Below are positions 1 through 7,222 of a stretch of DNA of 13,950 nucleotides, piece after piece. Both the position numbers and the translations under genes were made by a program. The notes below the pieces were generated by a model. That model was not told the origin of the DNA and did not search any database. It saw nothing but the letters and a program-made list of their open reading frames with translations. This DNA comes from Bacteroidales bacterium. Lineage in GTDB: Bacteria; Bacteroidota; Bacteroidia; Bacteroidales; F082. The stretch spans positions 1-13,950 of the forward strand of contig JAFRRE010000058.1 in the NCBI GenBank assembly GCA_017428285.1, read 5' to 3'. Position 1 is the first letter of the stretch. Each line of letters starts with the position of its first letter.

Positions 1-66
1 ATGGGTCAGATGAAGGAAGCGATGGGCAACATCGAAATGAAAGAATTGGCTAACAACATCAAATAA
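1..66 (+). CDS. gatE: 3' end of upstream gene, probably Glu-tRNA(Gln) amidotransferase subunit E
   Basis: An open frame enters from the left edge and stops at TAA 64-66; only 21 residues are visible. They read as a short amphipathic tail with a GQMKEAMG segment, which resembles the extreme C-terminal YqeY/tail region of GatB/GatE proteins, where a 'GQ-x-MK...G' helix precedes the end. The stop lies 8 bp before gatD on the same strand, and GatD works as a heterodimer with GatE, so gatE is the natural candidate. The identity rests mostly on this neighbourhood. The fragment is too short to exclude another gene. Confidence 0.5.
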   Translation: MGQMKEAMGNIEMKELANNIK

Positions 67-74
67 AGAAGAAC

Positions 75-1463
75 ATGGCTGAAGATTTTTTCCAAGGATA
101 TTGGGGTGCCTCGCTTGAGGTGCTCAAGAAATACAACTGCCGCGTGTGGAGTCAGGCCGAGTGCCAGACCACGGGTGGCCTTTTCAAAGGCACAATCCTG
201 CCTCGCGCCGCCTTCCAGGATGACCAGCATATCGTCATGAAGGTCAACACGGGCTACAACATCGGCGTCGACATCAGCACCATCACGGGCATGGTCGAGA
301 CCGACTACAAGAAAGCCAACTACCACATCCCGGAGAAGGAATTTCCTTATACCGAGGGACTTCCGCACGTGAAGCTGCTCGGCACGGGTGGTACCATTGC
401 ATCACGTTTGGACTACCGCACGGGTGCCGTGATTCCCGCTTTCTCGCCGGGTGAGCTGTATGGTGCCGTGCCGGAGCTGGCCGACATCTGCAACCTCGAC
501 ACCGAGAAGGTGTTTGCCGTGTTCTCTGAAAACATGTCGCCCAAGGAATACATCGCCTTGGCCAAGAAGATTGGCGAGGAGATCCAAAACGGCATCGACG
601 GCATCGTCATCGGCCACGGCACCGACACGCTGGCCCACACCGCCGCCGCCCTGACTTTCATGTGCCAGAACCTGCCTGTGCCGATTGTCTTGGTCGGCTC
701 GCAGCGTTCATCGGACCGTCCGTCATCCGACGCCGCCTTGAATCTGATGCATGCCATGACCGCTGCCGGTCACGGCGACGTGGCCGAGGTGATGGTCTGC
801 ATGTTTGGCCCCACCTCCGACGAGTACGGCTTCCTGCACCGTGGCACGCGTGTGCGTAAGATGCACTCCTCGTATCGTTCCACCTTCCGCACCATCGGTG
901 ACACGCCCGTGGCTACCGTGGACCGCAAGCGTGGCGTTGTGCCGATCAAGGAGGTCTACAACCACCGCCGCAACGACCGCGACGTGAAGATCATCCCGAC
1001 CTTCGACAACCGCGTGGCCATCCTTTACTACTATCCCGGCATGAAGCCCGATGTGCTTGACGCCTTGGTCGACAACGGCTATCAGGGCATCGTATGGGAC
1101 GGCACCGGCTTGGGTCACGTCAACCGTGGCATGTTCGACGCCATCCAGCGTGCCACCGACAAGGGCGTGCACCAATACATGACCGTGCAGACCATCTGGG
1201 GTTATGCCCACATGTTCGTCTACGACACTGGCCGTGACCTGATGGATAGAGGCATCATCCCCGCTGGCAACATGCTCGCCGAGACCGCCTACATCAAGTT
1301 GGGTTGGGCCTTGGGTCAGACGCACGACAGAGAAGAGGTGAAGAACATCATGCTCACTCCAGTCAACAGCGAAATCACCCCGAGAGAGCCTTACAACGGT
1401 TACTTGGTCTACCAAGGCGGAGTGCCCGAGGTGGAGGAATTTATCCGCAAGGTGCATAAATAA
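75..1463 (+). CDS. gatD: Glu-tRNA(Gln) amidotransferase subunit D (GatD), asparaginase-like
   Basis: GatD is the glutaminase half of the cytoplasmic GatDE complex. It releases ammonia from glutamine, and GatE uses it to convert Glu-tRNA(Gln) to Gln-tRNA(Gln). The protein is 462 residues, close to the usual 420-450 of archaeal GatD. An N-terminal beta domain (about 1-95) precedes a type I asparaginase-like domain. Visible signatures are GTGGTIASRLDYRTGAV (103-119), GHGTDTLAHTAAAL (180-193), SQRSSDRPSSDAALNL (209-224) and GTRVRKMHSSYRSTF (257-271). Thr107, Thr183, Asp184 and Lys262 fall at the spacing expected for the catalytic Thr/Thr/Asp/Lys set. The SSDRPSSDAA and DYRTGAV motifs distinguish GatD from ordinary asparaginases. 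It starts 8 bp after the preceding stop, behind an AAGAAG purine run, so the two genes are probably co-transcribed. It is G+C-rich like the mmd genes. A bacterial occurrence is unusual. The large reading frame on the opposite strand (723-1487) is a by-product of the G+C bias. Confidence 0.93.
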   Translation: MAEDFFQGYWGASLEVLKKYNCRVWSQAECQTTGGLFKGTILPRAAFQDDQHIVMKVNTGYNIGVDISTITGMVETDYKKANYHIPEKEFPYTEGLPHVKLLGTGGTIASRLDYRTGAVIPAFSPGELYGAVPELADICNLDTEKVFAVFSENMSPKEYIALAKKIGEEIQNGIDGIVIGHGTDTLAHTAAALTFMCQNLPVPIVLVGSQRSSDRPSSDAALNLMHAMTAAGHGDVAEVMVCMFGPTSDEYGFLHRGTRVRKMHSSYRSTFRTIGDTPVATVDRKRGVVPIKEVYNHRRNDRDVKIIPTFDNRVAILYYYPGMKPDVLDALVDNGYQGIVWDGTGLGHVNRGMFDAIQRATDKGVHQYMTVQTIWGYAHMFVYDTGRDLMDRGIIPAGNMLAETAYIKLGWALGQTHDREEVKNIMLTPVNSEITPREPYNGYLVYQGGVPEVEEFIRKVHK

Positions 1464-1516
1464 TAAAGGTGTCGACATGTCCGACATTTGCTACTCATAT
1501 AAAATGTAATTAGACC
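1464..1516. other. Short spacer between gatD and the acyl-ACP cluster, with a small inverted repeat
   Basis: This 53-bp gap marks the change from the G+C-rich gatDE pair to the lower-G+C cluster. It contains TGTCG (1470-1474) and its complement CGACA (1482-1486) around a 7-nt centre, with a TTTG at 1487-1490 after it. No TAnnTTTG -7 element follows at the right spacing, so I cannot assign a promoter. The hairpin has no T tract, so it is not a convincing terminator either. Transcription of the cluster may start inside gatD, read through from gatD, or use a promoter I do not recognise. Confidence 0.3.
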
Positions 1517-3259
1517 ATGCCATTTTCTGACTTTAAAACCCTGAAGCGTCTGTTGAAATCAGACTTGAGTGCTCTTCCCTTGATAAAAGTGGCTCTGCTG
1601 GGTGATACAGCAACGCAGTTTCTTGCCACAGCCATTCGAGGGACCGGCGTGGAGCGAGGCTATCATGTTGACCTCTACGAGGCAGAATACGACCAAGTGG
1701 AAAGGCAACTGCTTGACCCAACAAGTGAATTCTACGAATTCAATGCAGACTTCATTATATTGTTTCAAAGTACACACAAACTTGGCGAAAACCATGCGAT
1801 GCTCAGCTCGGAACAACAGACCACAATGGCTCAGGATCGACTCAACTTCGTGGCCTCAGTATGTTCCAATCCTGCCCTCGAAGGCAAAAAGATCATCTAT
1901 TTCAACTATCCTGAGATAGATGATGCCGTGTTTGGCAGCTATGCCAACCATGTGCCACAATCGCTGACATGGCAAGTGAGGAGGCTGAATTGCGGACTGA
2001 TGGATTTGACGCAACAGTACCCGAACCTCTTTATTTGCGATATTGCAGCGCTGCAAAACAAGTTGGGACGCGATGCCATGTTTGCCGCCAATGTTTACAC
2101 CAGCACAGAGATGGTGTTGAGCATGGATGTGTTGCCTTATGTAGCAGGTCGCGTGATGGACATTGTGTGCGCCATTAAAGGGCAATTCAAGAAATGCCTC
2201 ATTTTGGACCTTGACAACACGGTATGGGGTGGCGTGATTGGTGATGACGGACTTGAAGGCATCCAGCTAGGTCATGGACTAGGCATTGGCAAGGCTTTCA
2301 CTGAGTTCCAGATGTGGGTCAAGAAGCTCAAGCAGCGTGGTATTATCATTTGTGTAGCCTCGAAGAACAATGAAGAGACTGCCAAGGAACCCTTTGAGAA
2401 GCATCCTGACATGGTGCTCAAGCTGGACGACATTGCTGTGTTCCAAGCCAATTGGGAGACCAAAGTCGACAATATACGTACCATTCAAAGCATTTTGAAC
2501 ATCAGCTTTGATAGCATGGTGTTCTTGGATGACAACCCCTTCGAACGGAATATTGTACGCGAAAACATCAAAGGCATCACCGTGCCTGAGTTACCCGAAG
2601 ATCCTGCGGATTACTTGGAATACCTTTATGGGCTGAATCTATTTGAAACCGCCAGCTACAGTTCTGCCGACAAAGACCGTACGAAGCAATATCAAGTGGA
2701 GGCTCAACGCGTGTCGCTGAGCAAGACCTTCACCAATGAAGCAGACTTCCTCAAATCATTGGATATGGTTTCTGTCGTAAGTGGTTTCACCAAATTCAAT
2801 ACGCCCCGTGTCGCACAACTTACCCAAAGGAGTAACCAGTTTAATTTGCGTACTGTCCGATACACTGATGCCGACATCGAATCATTCGCATCGGATACAG
2901 AAGTGATTGACCTGAGCTTCACCTTACAGGACAAGTTTGGCGACAATGGCTTGATCGCTGTCATCATCATGAAGCCGAAGGACAAAGAAACACTCTTTGT
3001 GGATACTTGGTTGATGAGCTGTAGGGTATTGAAACGTGGTGTAGAGAATTTCACTTTGAACACCATGGTGGAGATTGCCAAGTCAAAGGGATACAAGCGA
3101 ATCATAGGAGAATACCTGCCAACGCCTAAGAATGGCATGGTGGCATTGCATTATCCAGAACTTGGTTTCAAACCCATAGAGGGCAGCCCAACTGCCCAAT
3201 GGGTTCTCGATTTGGAGAACTACCAGCCCCGCGAGTGTTTTATTGTTGCTAATGAATAA
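1517..3259 (+). CDS. FkbH-like HAD-superfamily (subfamily IIIC) protein with C-terminal GNAT-like domain
   Basis: Members of this family dephosphorylate 1,3-bisphosphoglycerate and load the glyceryl unit onto an ACP phosphopantetheine arm, giving D-glyceryl-S-ACP for polyketide or glycan pathways. The 580 residues show the family's usual order. First comes an N-terminal alpha/beta region (about 1-215). Then the HAD core follows, with motif I LDLDNTVWGG (230-239, Asp231 and Asp233), motif II VASKNN (Ser282, Lys283) and the acidic motif VFLDDNPFERN (Asp338, Asp339). Last is a C-terminal GNAT-like part that opens with QLTQRSNQFNLRT and continues through DKFGDNGLI and WLMSCRVLKRGVE. These are classic FkbH landmarks, and no key residue is missing. 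The MaoC gene follows after 3 bp (TAA GTT ATG), so this is the first gene of the operon. Family assignment is firm. The substrate is inferred from characterised FkbH members; related proteins also act in 3-hydroxyacyl and methoxymalonyl pathways. Confidence 0.88.
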   Translation: MPFSDFKTLKRLLKSDLSALPLIKVALLGDTATQFLATAIRGTGVERGYHVDLYEAEYDQVERQLLDPTSEFYEFNADFIILFQSTHKLGENHAMLSSEQQTTMAQDRLNFVASVCSNPALEGKKIIYFNYPEIDDAVFGSYANHVPQSLTWQVRRLNCGLMDLTQQYPNLFICDIAALQNKLGRDAMFAANVYTSTEMVLSMDVLPYVAGRVMDIVCAIKGQFKKCLILDLDNTVWGGVIGDDGLEGIQLGHGLGIGKAFTEFQMWVKKLKQRGIIICVASKNNEETAKEPFEKHPDMVLKLDDIAVFQANWETKVDNIRTIQSILNISFDSMVFLDDNPFERNIVRENIKGITVPELPEDPADYLEYLYGLNLFETASYSSADKDRTKQYQVEAQRVSLSKTFTNEADFLKSLDMVSVVSGFTKFNTPRVAQLTQRSNQFNLRTVRYTDADIESFASDTEVIDLSFTLQDKFGDNGLIAVIIMKPKDKETLFVDTWLMSCRVLKRGVENFTLNTMVEIAKSKGYKRIIGEYLPTPKNGMVALHYPELGFKPIEGSPTAQWVLDLENYQPRECFIVANE

Positions 3260-3262
3260 GTT

Positions 3263-3685
3263 ATGACAATTGCCGAATTAGCAGAACAGACAGGGAAAAT
3301 AGAACACACTTATCAGGTGACTCCTGAAGTGTACCATGCGTTCCAGTTATGCAGTGGCGACTTCAACCCGTTACACACTGACGTGGCTTTTGCCCAAAGC
3401 AAAGGCTTTAACGATTGCGTGATGTACGGCAACATCTTGAATGCCTTTATCAGCCACTTTGTAGGGATGCTGCTTCCGACAAAGGAGGTGATGATTCAGA
3501 GCCAGGACATCAGTTTTCACAAGCCTGTGTTCATGAACGACAAAATCGCCTTAGAGGCCACAGTGGATACTGTTTCCGAGGCTGTCGGCATCATTGAGTA
3601 TAAATTGAAATTCAGGCGCATAAGTGATGGCGTCAAGCCCGAGCTTGTCGCCAAAGGCCATGTGCAGATAGGATTATTGAAATGA
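3263..3685 (+). CDS. MaoC-like hot-dog dehydratase/hydratase
   Basis: This is a single hot-dog domain protein of 140 residues, the normal length for stand-alone (R)-specific enoyl-CoA/ACP hydratases of the PhaJ/MaoC type. The hydratase-2 signature is intact: SGDFNPLHTDVAFA at 31-44, with Asp33 and His38 as the catalytic pair. The next segment (GFNDCVMYGN) matches the overhanging helix region that helps form the acyl pocket. Such enzymes interconvert (R)-3-hydroxyacyl and trans-2-enoyl thioesters on CoA or ACP. The gene lies 3 bp after the FkbH-like gene and shares ATGA with the next gene, so translation is probably coupled. In this context the likely substrate is an acyl group on the ACP encoded at 5503-5745. 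Thioesterase activity is possible, but the D/H hydratase motif argues against it. The actual substrate is unknown. Confidence 0.85.
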   Translation: MTIAELAEQTGKIEHTYQVTPEVYHAFQLCSGDFNPLHTDVAFAQSKGFNDCVMYGNILNAFISHFVGMLLPTKEVMIQSQDISFHKPVFMNDKIALEATVDTVSEAVGIIEYKLKFRRISDGVKPELVAKGHVQIGLLK

Positions 3686-4515
3686 TCGACAAAGAGTTAA
3701 CAAATCAATTGGAGCAGCTTGCCAAAAAGATTCGGGTGGATATCATACGCACTGGATATTTGGCAGGCAAGAATGGCGCCCACTTTGGAGGCAGCCTCTC
3801 CCCTGTTGAGATATTGGCAGTGCTGTATTCCTGCTTTGTCTCCTTCGACAAAAACGATATGGAGCATCGTGACAGGGTCATCCTGAGTAAGGGTCACGCC
3901 GCCTTGGCACACTACTGCACTTTGTATGAATGCGGAATCATGACCAAAGCAGACCTCGACTCGTTTGAGCAGAATGGCAGTGACATTGTCGCCCATGCCA
4001 AACGAAACTTATCGAGAGGTTTGGATTTCTCTGGAGGCAGCCTAAGCCTTGGCACCTCATATTCCGTTGGCGTTGCCCATGCCTGCAAGCGCAAAGGCCT
4101 TAACAACCACATATACACCCTTATCGGAGACGGTGAAATGAATGAAGGTCTGATCTGGGAAGCACTGATGTTTGCTGGACACAACCGTCTTGACAATCTC
4201 ACCATCATCATAGACCACAATCACCTTCAGGCTGATGGCACTATCGAGGAAGTGATGAACACCGCCCCACTTGAAGACAAACTGAAAGCTTTTGGGTTCG
4301 ATGTTATTCAGGTAGACGGGCATTCCGTGAGTGAGTTATACGACGCTTTTAGTCAACAGCCAAACGGCCGTCCAATGGCCATCATAGCAGAAACAGTGAA
4401 GGGCAAAGGCGTTTCATTTATCGAAAACAAAGCCAAATGGCATCACAGCAGCCTAAACGAGGCCCGTTACCAAAAGGCGCTAAAAGATTTAGGAGAGGAG
4501 GTAGAGAATGGCTAA
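3682..4515 (+). CDS. Transketolase, N-terminal (ThDP-binding) subunit
   Basis: A split transketolase places the diphosphate/Mg-binding half of the thiamin diphosphate site on this 277-residue protein. Visible elements are GGSLS (36-40), SKGHA (69-73, His72 matching a conserved active-site His) and the ThDP motif, which begins at GDGEMNEG (149-156) and ends at DHNHLQ (178-183, Asn180). The partner half is the next gene. Length and motif order match stand-alone N-terminal transketolase subunits of bacteria and archaea. Transketolases move a two-carbon ketol unit from a ketose phosphate to an aldose. In some natural-product clusters, related split enzymes instead deliver the C2 unit to an ACP. 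The start overlaps the MaoC stop (ATGA at 3682-3685), and the end overlaps the partner's start by 8 nt. A housekeeping role is possible, but the position between a hydratase and an ACP suggests a dedicated one. Confidence 0.9.
   Translation: MIDKELTNQLEQLAKKIRVDIIRTGYLAGKNGAHFGGSLSPVEILAVLYSCFVSFDKNDMEHRDRVILSKGHAALAHYCTLYECGIMTKADLDSFEQNGSDIVAHAKRNLSRGLDFSGGSLSLGTSYSVGVAHACKRKGLNNHIYTLIGDGEMNEGLIWEALMFAGHNRLDNLTIIIDHNHLQADGTIEEVMNTAPLEDKLKAFGFDVIQVDGHSVSELYDAFSQQPNGRPMAIIAETVKGKGVSFIENKAKWHHSSLNEARYQKALKDLGEEVENG
4496..4501 (+). promoter_or_regulatory. Strong Shine-Dalgarno for the transketolase C-terminal subunit
   Basis: AGGAGG lies 6 nt before the ATG at 4508, inside the end of the upstream reading frame. 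It supports 4508 over the in-frame ATG at 4517 as the start. A perfect Shine-Dalgarno stands out here because most other starts in the window have weak or no such site. It would help keep the two transketolase halves in balance. Confidence 0.65.
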
Positions 4516-5473
4516 TATGAATGTTCAACAATATGCTGGCTCAGGACAGGCTGCGGCCATATTTGGGATGTATTTGCCTGACCATATCGAGGAGTACCCC
4601 AATGTACAAGTGCTCTCCGCCGACATGTCGGTGGCAGCCAGCCTTGACCGTTTTATTTATCAAAGCCCCGAAAAATTCACCGAATTAGGTATAGCTGAGC
4701 AAAACCTGGTAGGAATATCTGCTGGCATGGCCTCAGAAGGCTATACATGTGTGGCCGTTGCCCAAGCCGCCTTCATTACTATGCGAGCCTACGAGATGGA
4801 CCGCCAATATTTAGGCTATATGCAAAACAAGGTTATCCTTGTCGGTTTGAATTCAGGCTTCTATCTCCAATACTTTGGCAACACTCACTACTGCATAGAA
4901 GACCTGGCCATCATGCGCCAGATTCCTGGAATGACGGTCTTGTCTCCCGCAGATGCGGGCGAAGCCGTCATGGCCTTTGAGGCTGCATTGAATTGCCCAG
5001 GTCCGGTTTACATCCGACTCACAGGTGGCTCGCAAGCTCCTACGGTTTATCATGAGACTTGCCCGTTTACCATTGGCAAAAACAATATACTCCGTGAAGG
5101 TCAGGATGTCTGTCTCTTTACCACAGGTGCTTGTACGGGCTACTCCATCCAAGCCGCCGAAATCCTGTCTCAACAAGGCATAGAAACACGGCTTGTGGAT
5201 GTCCATTCGTTGAAACCATTTGACACCGAGTCTGTTAGAGAAGCCAAGAACTGCAAGTTGATCATATCGGCTGAAGAGCACAACATAGTTGGCGGTCTTG
5301 GCACTGCCATTGCAGACGTTTTGGCTGAGGAGGGAGGCTATCCCCCACTCTTGAAATTGGGTGTCAAAGACCGTTTCTCCAAGCCCGGTGATTATGATTA
5401 TGTGATGCATCAGCACAGGCTCTCGCCCGAATTGATTGCTGAAGACATCAAAAACAAATTACAATCGTTATAA
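4508..5473 (+). CDS. Transketolase, C-terminal (PP and C-terminal domain) subunit
   Basis: This 321-residue protein supplies the pyrimidine-binding half of the ThDP site. The segment FTELGIAEQNLVGISAGMA (57-75) carries the catalytic Glu64 that activates the cofactor. A central GNTHYCIEDLAIMR segment corresponds to the conserved 'G-x-TH-x(3)-EDLA-x-MR' of transketolases and DXP synthases. A C-terminal domain with VDVHSLKPFD and AEEHNIVGGLG follows, also standard. With the preceding gene it should form a heterotetrameric transketolase-like enzyme. The overlap with that gene is 8 nt, and the ACP gene begins 29 bp after its stop. No lipoyl domain is present, unlike the pyruvate dehydrogenase-like systems that load glycolyl units onto carrier proteins. 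Direct ACP loading is therefore a hypothesis; ordinary ketol transfer making a sugar precursor is the conservative reading. Confidence 0.9.
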   Translation: MANMNVQQYAGSGQAAAIFGMYLPDHIEEYPNVQVLSADMSVAASLDRFIYQSPEKFTELGIAEQNLVGISAGMASEGYTCVAVAQAAFITMRAYEMDRQYLGYMQNKVILVGLNSGFYLQYFGNTHYCIEDLAIMRQIPGMTVLSPADAGEAVMAFEAALNCPGPVYIRLTGGSQAPTVYHETCPFTIGKNNILREGQDVCLFTTGACTGYSIQAAEILSQQGIETRLVDVHSLKPFDTESVREAKNCKLIISAEEHNIVGGLGTAIADVLAEEGGYPPLLKLGVKDRFSKPGDYDYVMHQHRLSPELIAEDIKNKLQSL

Positions 5474-5502
5474 ATGAATAAGAATCAAAATATTAAATAG
5501 TT

Positions 5503-5745
5503 ATGGAAAGATCTGAAATTTACGAAAAACTCAACGAAATCTTTTGTGACGTGCTGGATTTAGACGAGGTGCACCTTACTGATGCTTCCGTTGCCGACGA
5601 CATCGAGGAATGGGACTCCCTGAGTCATATCCAGTTGATTGTGGCCATCGAAAAAGCCTTTGGAATCAAGTTCACTTCTCTTGAGATCATGAAGTGGAAC
5701 AATGTGGGCGAGATGGTGAATTCAATCATTGCCAAAAAGCAATAA
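5503..5745 (+). CDS. Acyl carrier protein
   Basis: This small acidic protein of 80 residues has the four-helix ACP pattern. The phosphopantetheine attachment motif is EEWDSLSHIQL (35-45), with Ser39 as the modified serine, and the recognition helix following DSL is intact. W-D-S-L instead of the G-x-D-S-L of fatty acid ACPs is typical of dedicated carrier proteins such as DltC-like and FkbH-associated ACPs. The gene sits between the transketolase pair (29-bp gap) and the first MBOAT (3-bp gap, TAA TCG ATG). The tight link to an MBOAT mirrors dltB-dltC. It is most likely the shared carrier for the FkbH-like enzyme, the MaoC-type enzyme and the membrane acyltransferase. It is unlikely to be the housekeeping AcpP, which normally lies with fab genes. 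Confidence 0.93.
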   Translation: MERSEIYEKLNEIFCDVLDLDEVHLTDASVADDIEEWDSLSHIQLIVAIEKAFGIKFTSLEIMKWNNVGEMVNSIIAKKQ

Positions 5746-5748
5746 TCG

Positions 5749-7218
5749 ATGGTTATCAACTCTTTTAGGTTCTTAGCCTTTTTTGCAGTAGTCTTCTTGG
5801 TTTATTTCTTGCCGTGGATGCGACAGCGTCACACGCGGCAGAACCTATGGCTATTGCTTGCCAGTTATTTTTTCTATGGCTTCGTGGATTGGAAGATGCT
5901 TCCAGTCCTTTTGGCCATTACGGTGGCGTTTTGGTTTTTGGGCGGATTCATCCGCAAGGCCATTGACCGCGGTAATGCGAAAGCGGCATCGCGTTTTACA
6001 ACGCTAGGTGTCTTATTAGGCATAGGACTCTTGTTTTACTTCAAATACCTAAACTTTTTTGCTGGTTCTTTCGCTAAACTACTTAATGCCGTTGGGTTGC
6101 ATGTCAGTTGGTCCACGCTGAACATAGTCCTTCCCGTTGGTGTGAGCTTTTTCACTTTCAAGCTCATCAGCTATGTGATAGAGATCCATCGCGAGAAGAT
6201 CCAGCCCAGCGAGAGCTTTCTGGAGTTTGCCACCTATATTGCCTTCTTCCCCACCATCATGGCAGGTCCTATCGACCGCCCCGGAAAGTTCCTTCCCCAG
6301 TTGCGCCAAGCCCACCAGTTCAACTATAACTTGGCCATGGACGGTTGCCAACAGATATTATGGGGTATCTTCACCAAGATGGTCATAGCCGACAGTATTG
6401 CAGCAATCACTCATGACGCATGGTCTATTTATACTGAAAAGAGTTCTTGGTACCTTATTTACGCCATCTTGTTATCGCCAATACAAGTCTATGCCGATTT
6501 TGACGGTTATTCCAACATGGCCATTGGCGTGGGTAAGATTTTGGGCTTCAACATCACGAAGAACTTTGACCATCCGCTGTTGGCACGCAACGTGTCAGAA
6601 TACTGGCGTCGTTGGCATATTTCCCTAACGGGTTGGATCACGGACTATGTGTTCATGCCGCTCAATGTCAGATTCCGCAATTGGGGTAATTGGGGCATCT
6701 TCCTGGCCATCAGCATCAACCTTATTGTGATTGGTATGTGGCACGGGGCGAATTGGACCTATGTCTTGTTCGGTGTTTACCACAGTTTGCTTTTCTTACC
6801 GCTCATACTTACCGGGAAGTTTGGAAAGAACAAAAAGCTCAAGCCTGGCCGATGGGGTTGCATACAATTTAAGGACTTTTTAGGTATGATTGGAACCCAT
6901 CTCCTGATGGCTCTTGGTCATATCATCATCTTCTCAGCAGGAGTACCATCCATTATCCGGTTTTTCAAATGCATGGTAAATGGAGATTGGTCTTTCGTCA
7001 ATCCTTTTTCAACGCTTTCTTGGTATGCCATCTTGTCTATTGTGGTACTGCTGGTCTTGGAATGGTTCACCAGAAACAAAGAATTTGCCATACAACGCGA
7101 GTCTAAAGACTACACGAACAAGACCTTTAGGATTGTGTTCCTCGACATGTTGCTGGCTTTGGCCATTGTGATTTTTAGTGCGAGTGCCAACGCAGAGTTT
7201 GTTTATTTCCAATTCTAA
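5749..7218 (+). CDS. MBOAT family membrane-bound O-acyltransferase (AlgI/DltB-like), copy 1
   Basis: A polytopic inner-membrane protein of 489 residues with many hydrophobic segments, the normal size for bacterial MBOATs. The family core is present: FPTIMAGPIDRPGKFLPQ in the middle, YWRRWHISLTGWITDYVFMPL (from Tyr285; WRRWH at 286-290), and the catalytic histidine in GMWHGANWTYVLFGVYHS (His332). The usual GG(S/N)R loop after the WRRWH block is replaced by N-V-R-F. MBOATs of this type take an acyl group from a cytoplasmic thioester donor and pass it across the membrane to an extracytoplasmic acceptor or a partner protein. The gene starts 3 bp after the ACP and is followed by an SGNH-like partner, so the ACP is the obvious donor. 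The protein ends in FVYFQF, nearly identical to the end of copy 2. The acceptor cannot be read from sequence. Confidence 0.92.
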   Translation: MVINSFRFLAFFAVVFLVYFLPWMRQRHTRQNLWLLLASYFFYGFVDWKMLPVLLAITVAFWFLGGFIRKAIDRGNAKAASRFTTLGVLLGIGLLFYFKYLNFFAGSFAKLLNAVGLHVSWSTLNIVLPVGVSFFTFKLISYVIEIHREKIQPSESFLEFATYIAFFPTIMAGPIDRPGKFLPQLRQAHQFNYNLAMDGCQQILWGIFTKMVIADSIAAITHDAWSIYTEKSSWYLIYAILLSPIQVYADFDGYSNMAIGVGKILGFNITKNFDHPLLARNVSEYWRRWHISLTGWITDYVFMPLNVRFRNWGNWGIFLAISINLIVIGMWHGANWTYVLFGVYHSLLFLPLILTGKFGKNKKLKPGRWGCIQFKDFLGMIGTHLLMALGHIIIFSAGVPSIIRFFKCMVNGDWSFVNPFSTLSWYAILSIVVLLVLEWFTRNKEFAIQRESKDYTNKTFRIVFLDMLLALAIVIFSASANAEFVYFQF

Positions 7219-7222
7219 TTCA

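Noticed and set aside
723..1487. 254-residue open frame on the minus strand
   Set aside because: It lies wholly antisense to gatD in a very G+C-rich stretch; the composition is His/Val/Gly-rich with no recognisable domain. gatD has intact catalytic motifs across the same bases.
1470..1490. Inverted repeat after gatD as an intrinsic terminator
   Set aside because: The stem is only 5 bp and no T tract follows, so I kept it as a spacer note rather than a terminator.
5474..5500. Eight-codon reading frame between the transketolase and ACP genes
   Set aside because: An ATG immediately after the stop codon opens a short Asn/Lys frame ending in TAG. It has no attenuator structure and is more likely plain A+T-rich leader.
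7178..7222. Longer start for the first SGNH-like protein
   Set aside because: It would add 15 residues inside the MBOAT gene ahead of the basic/hydrophobic signal anchor. The ATG at 7223, just after the MBOAT stop, gives a normal anchor and matches the junction of the second pair.
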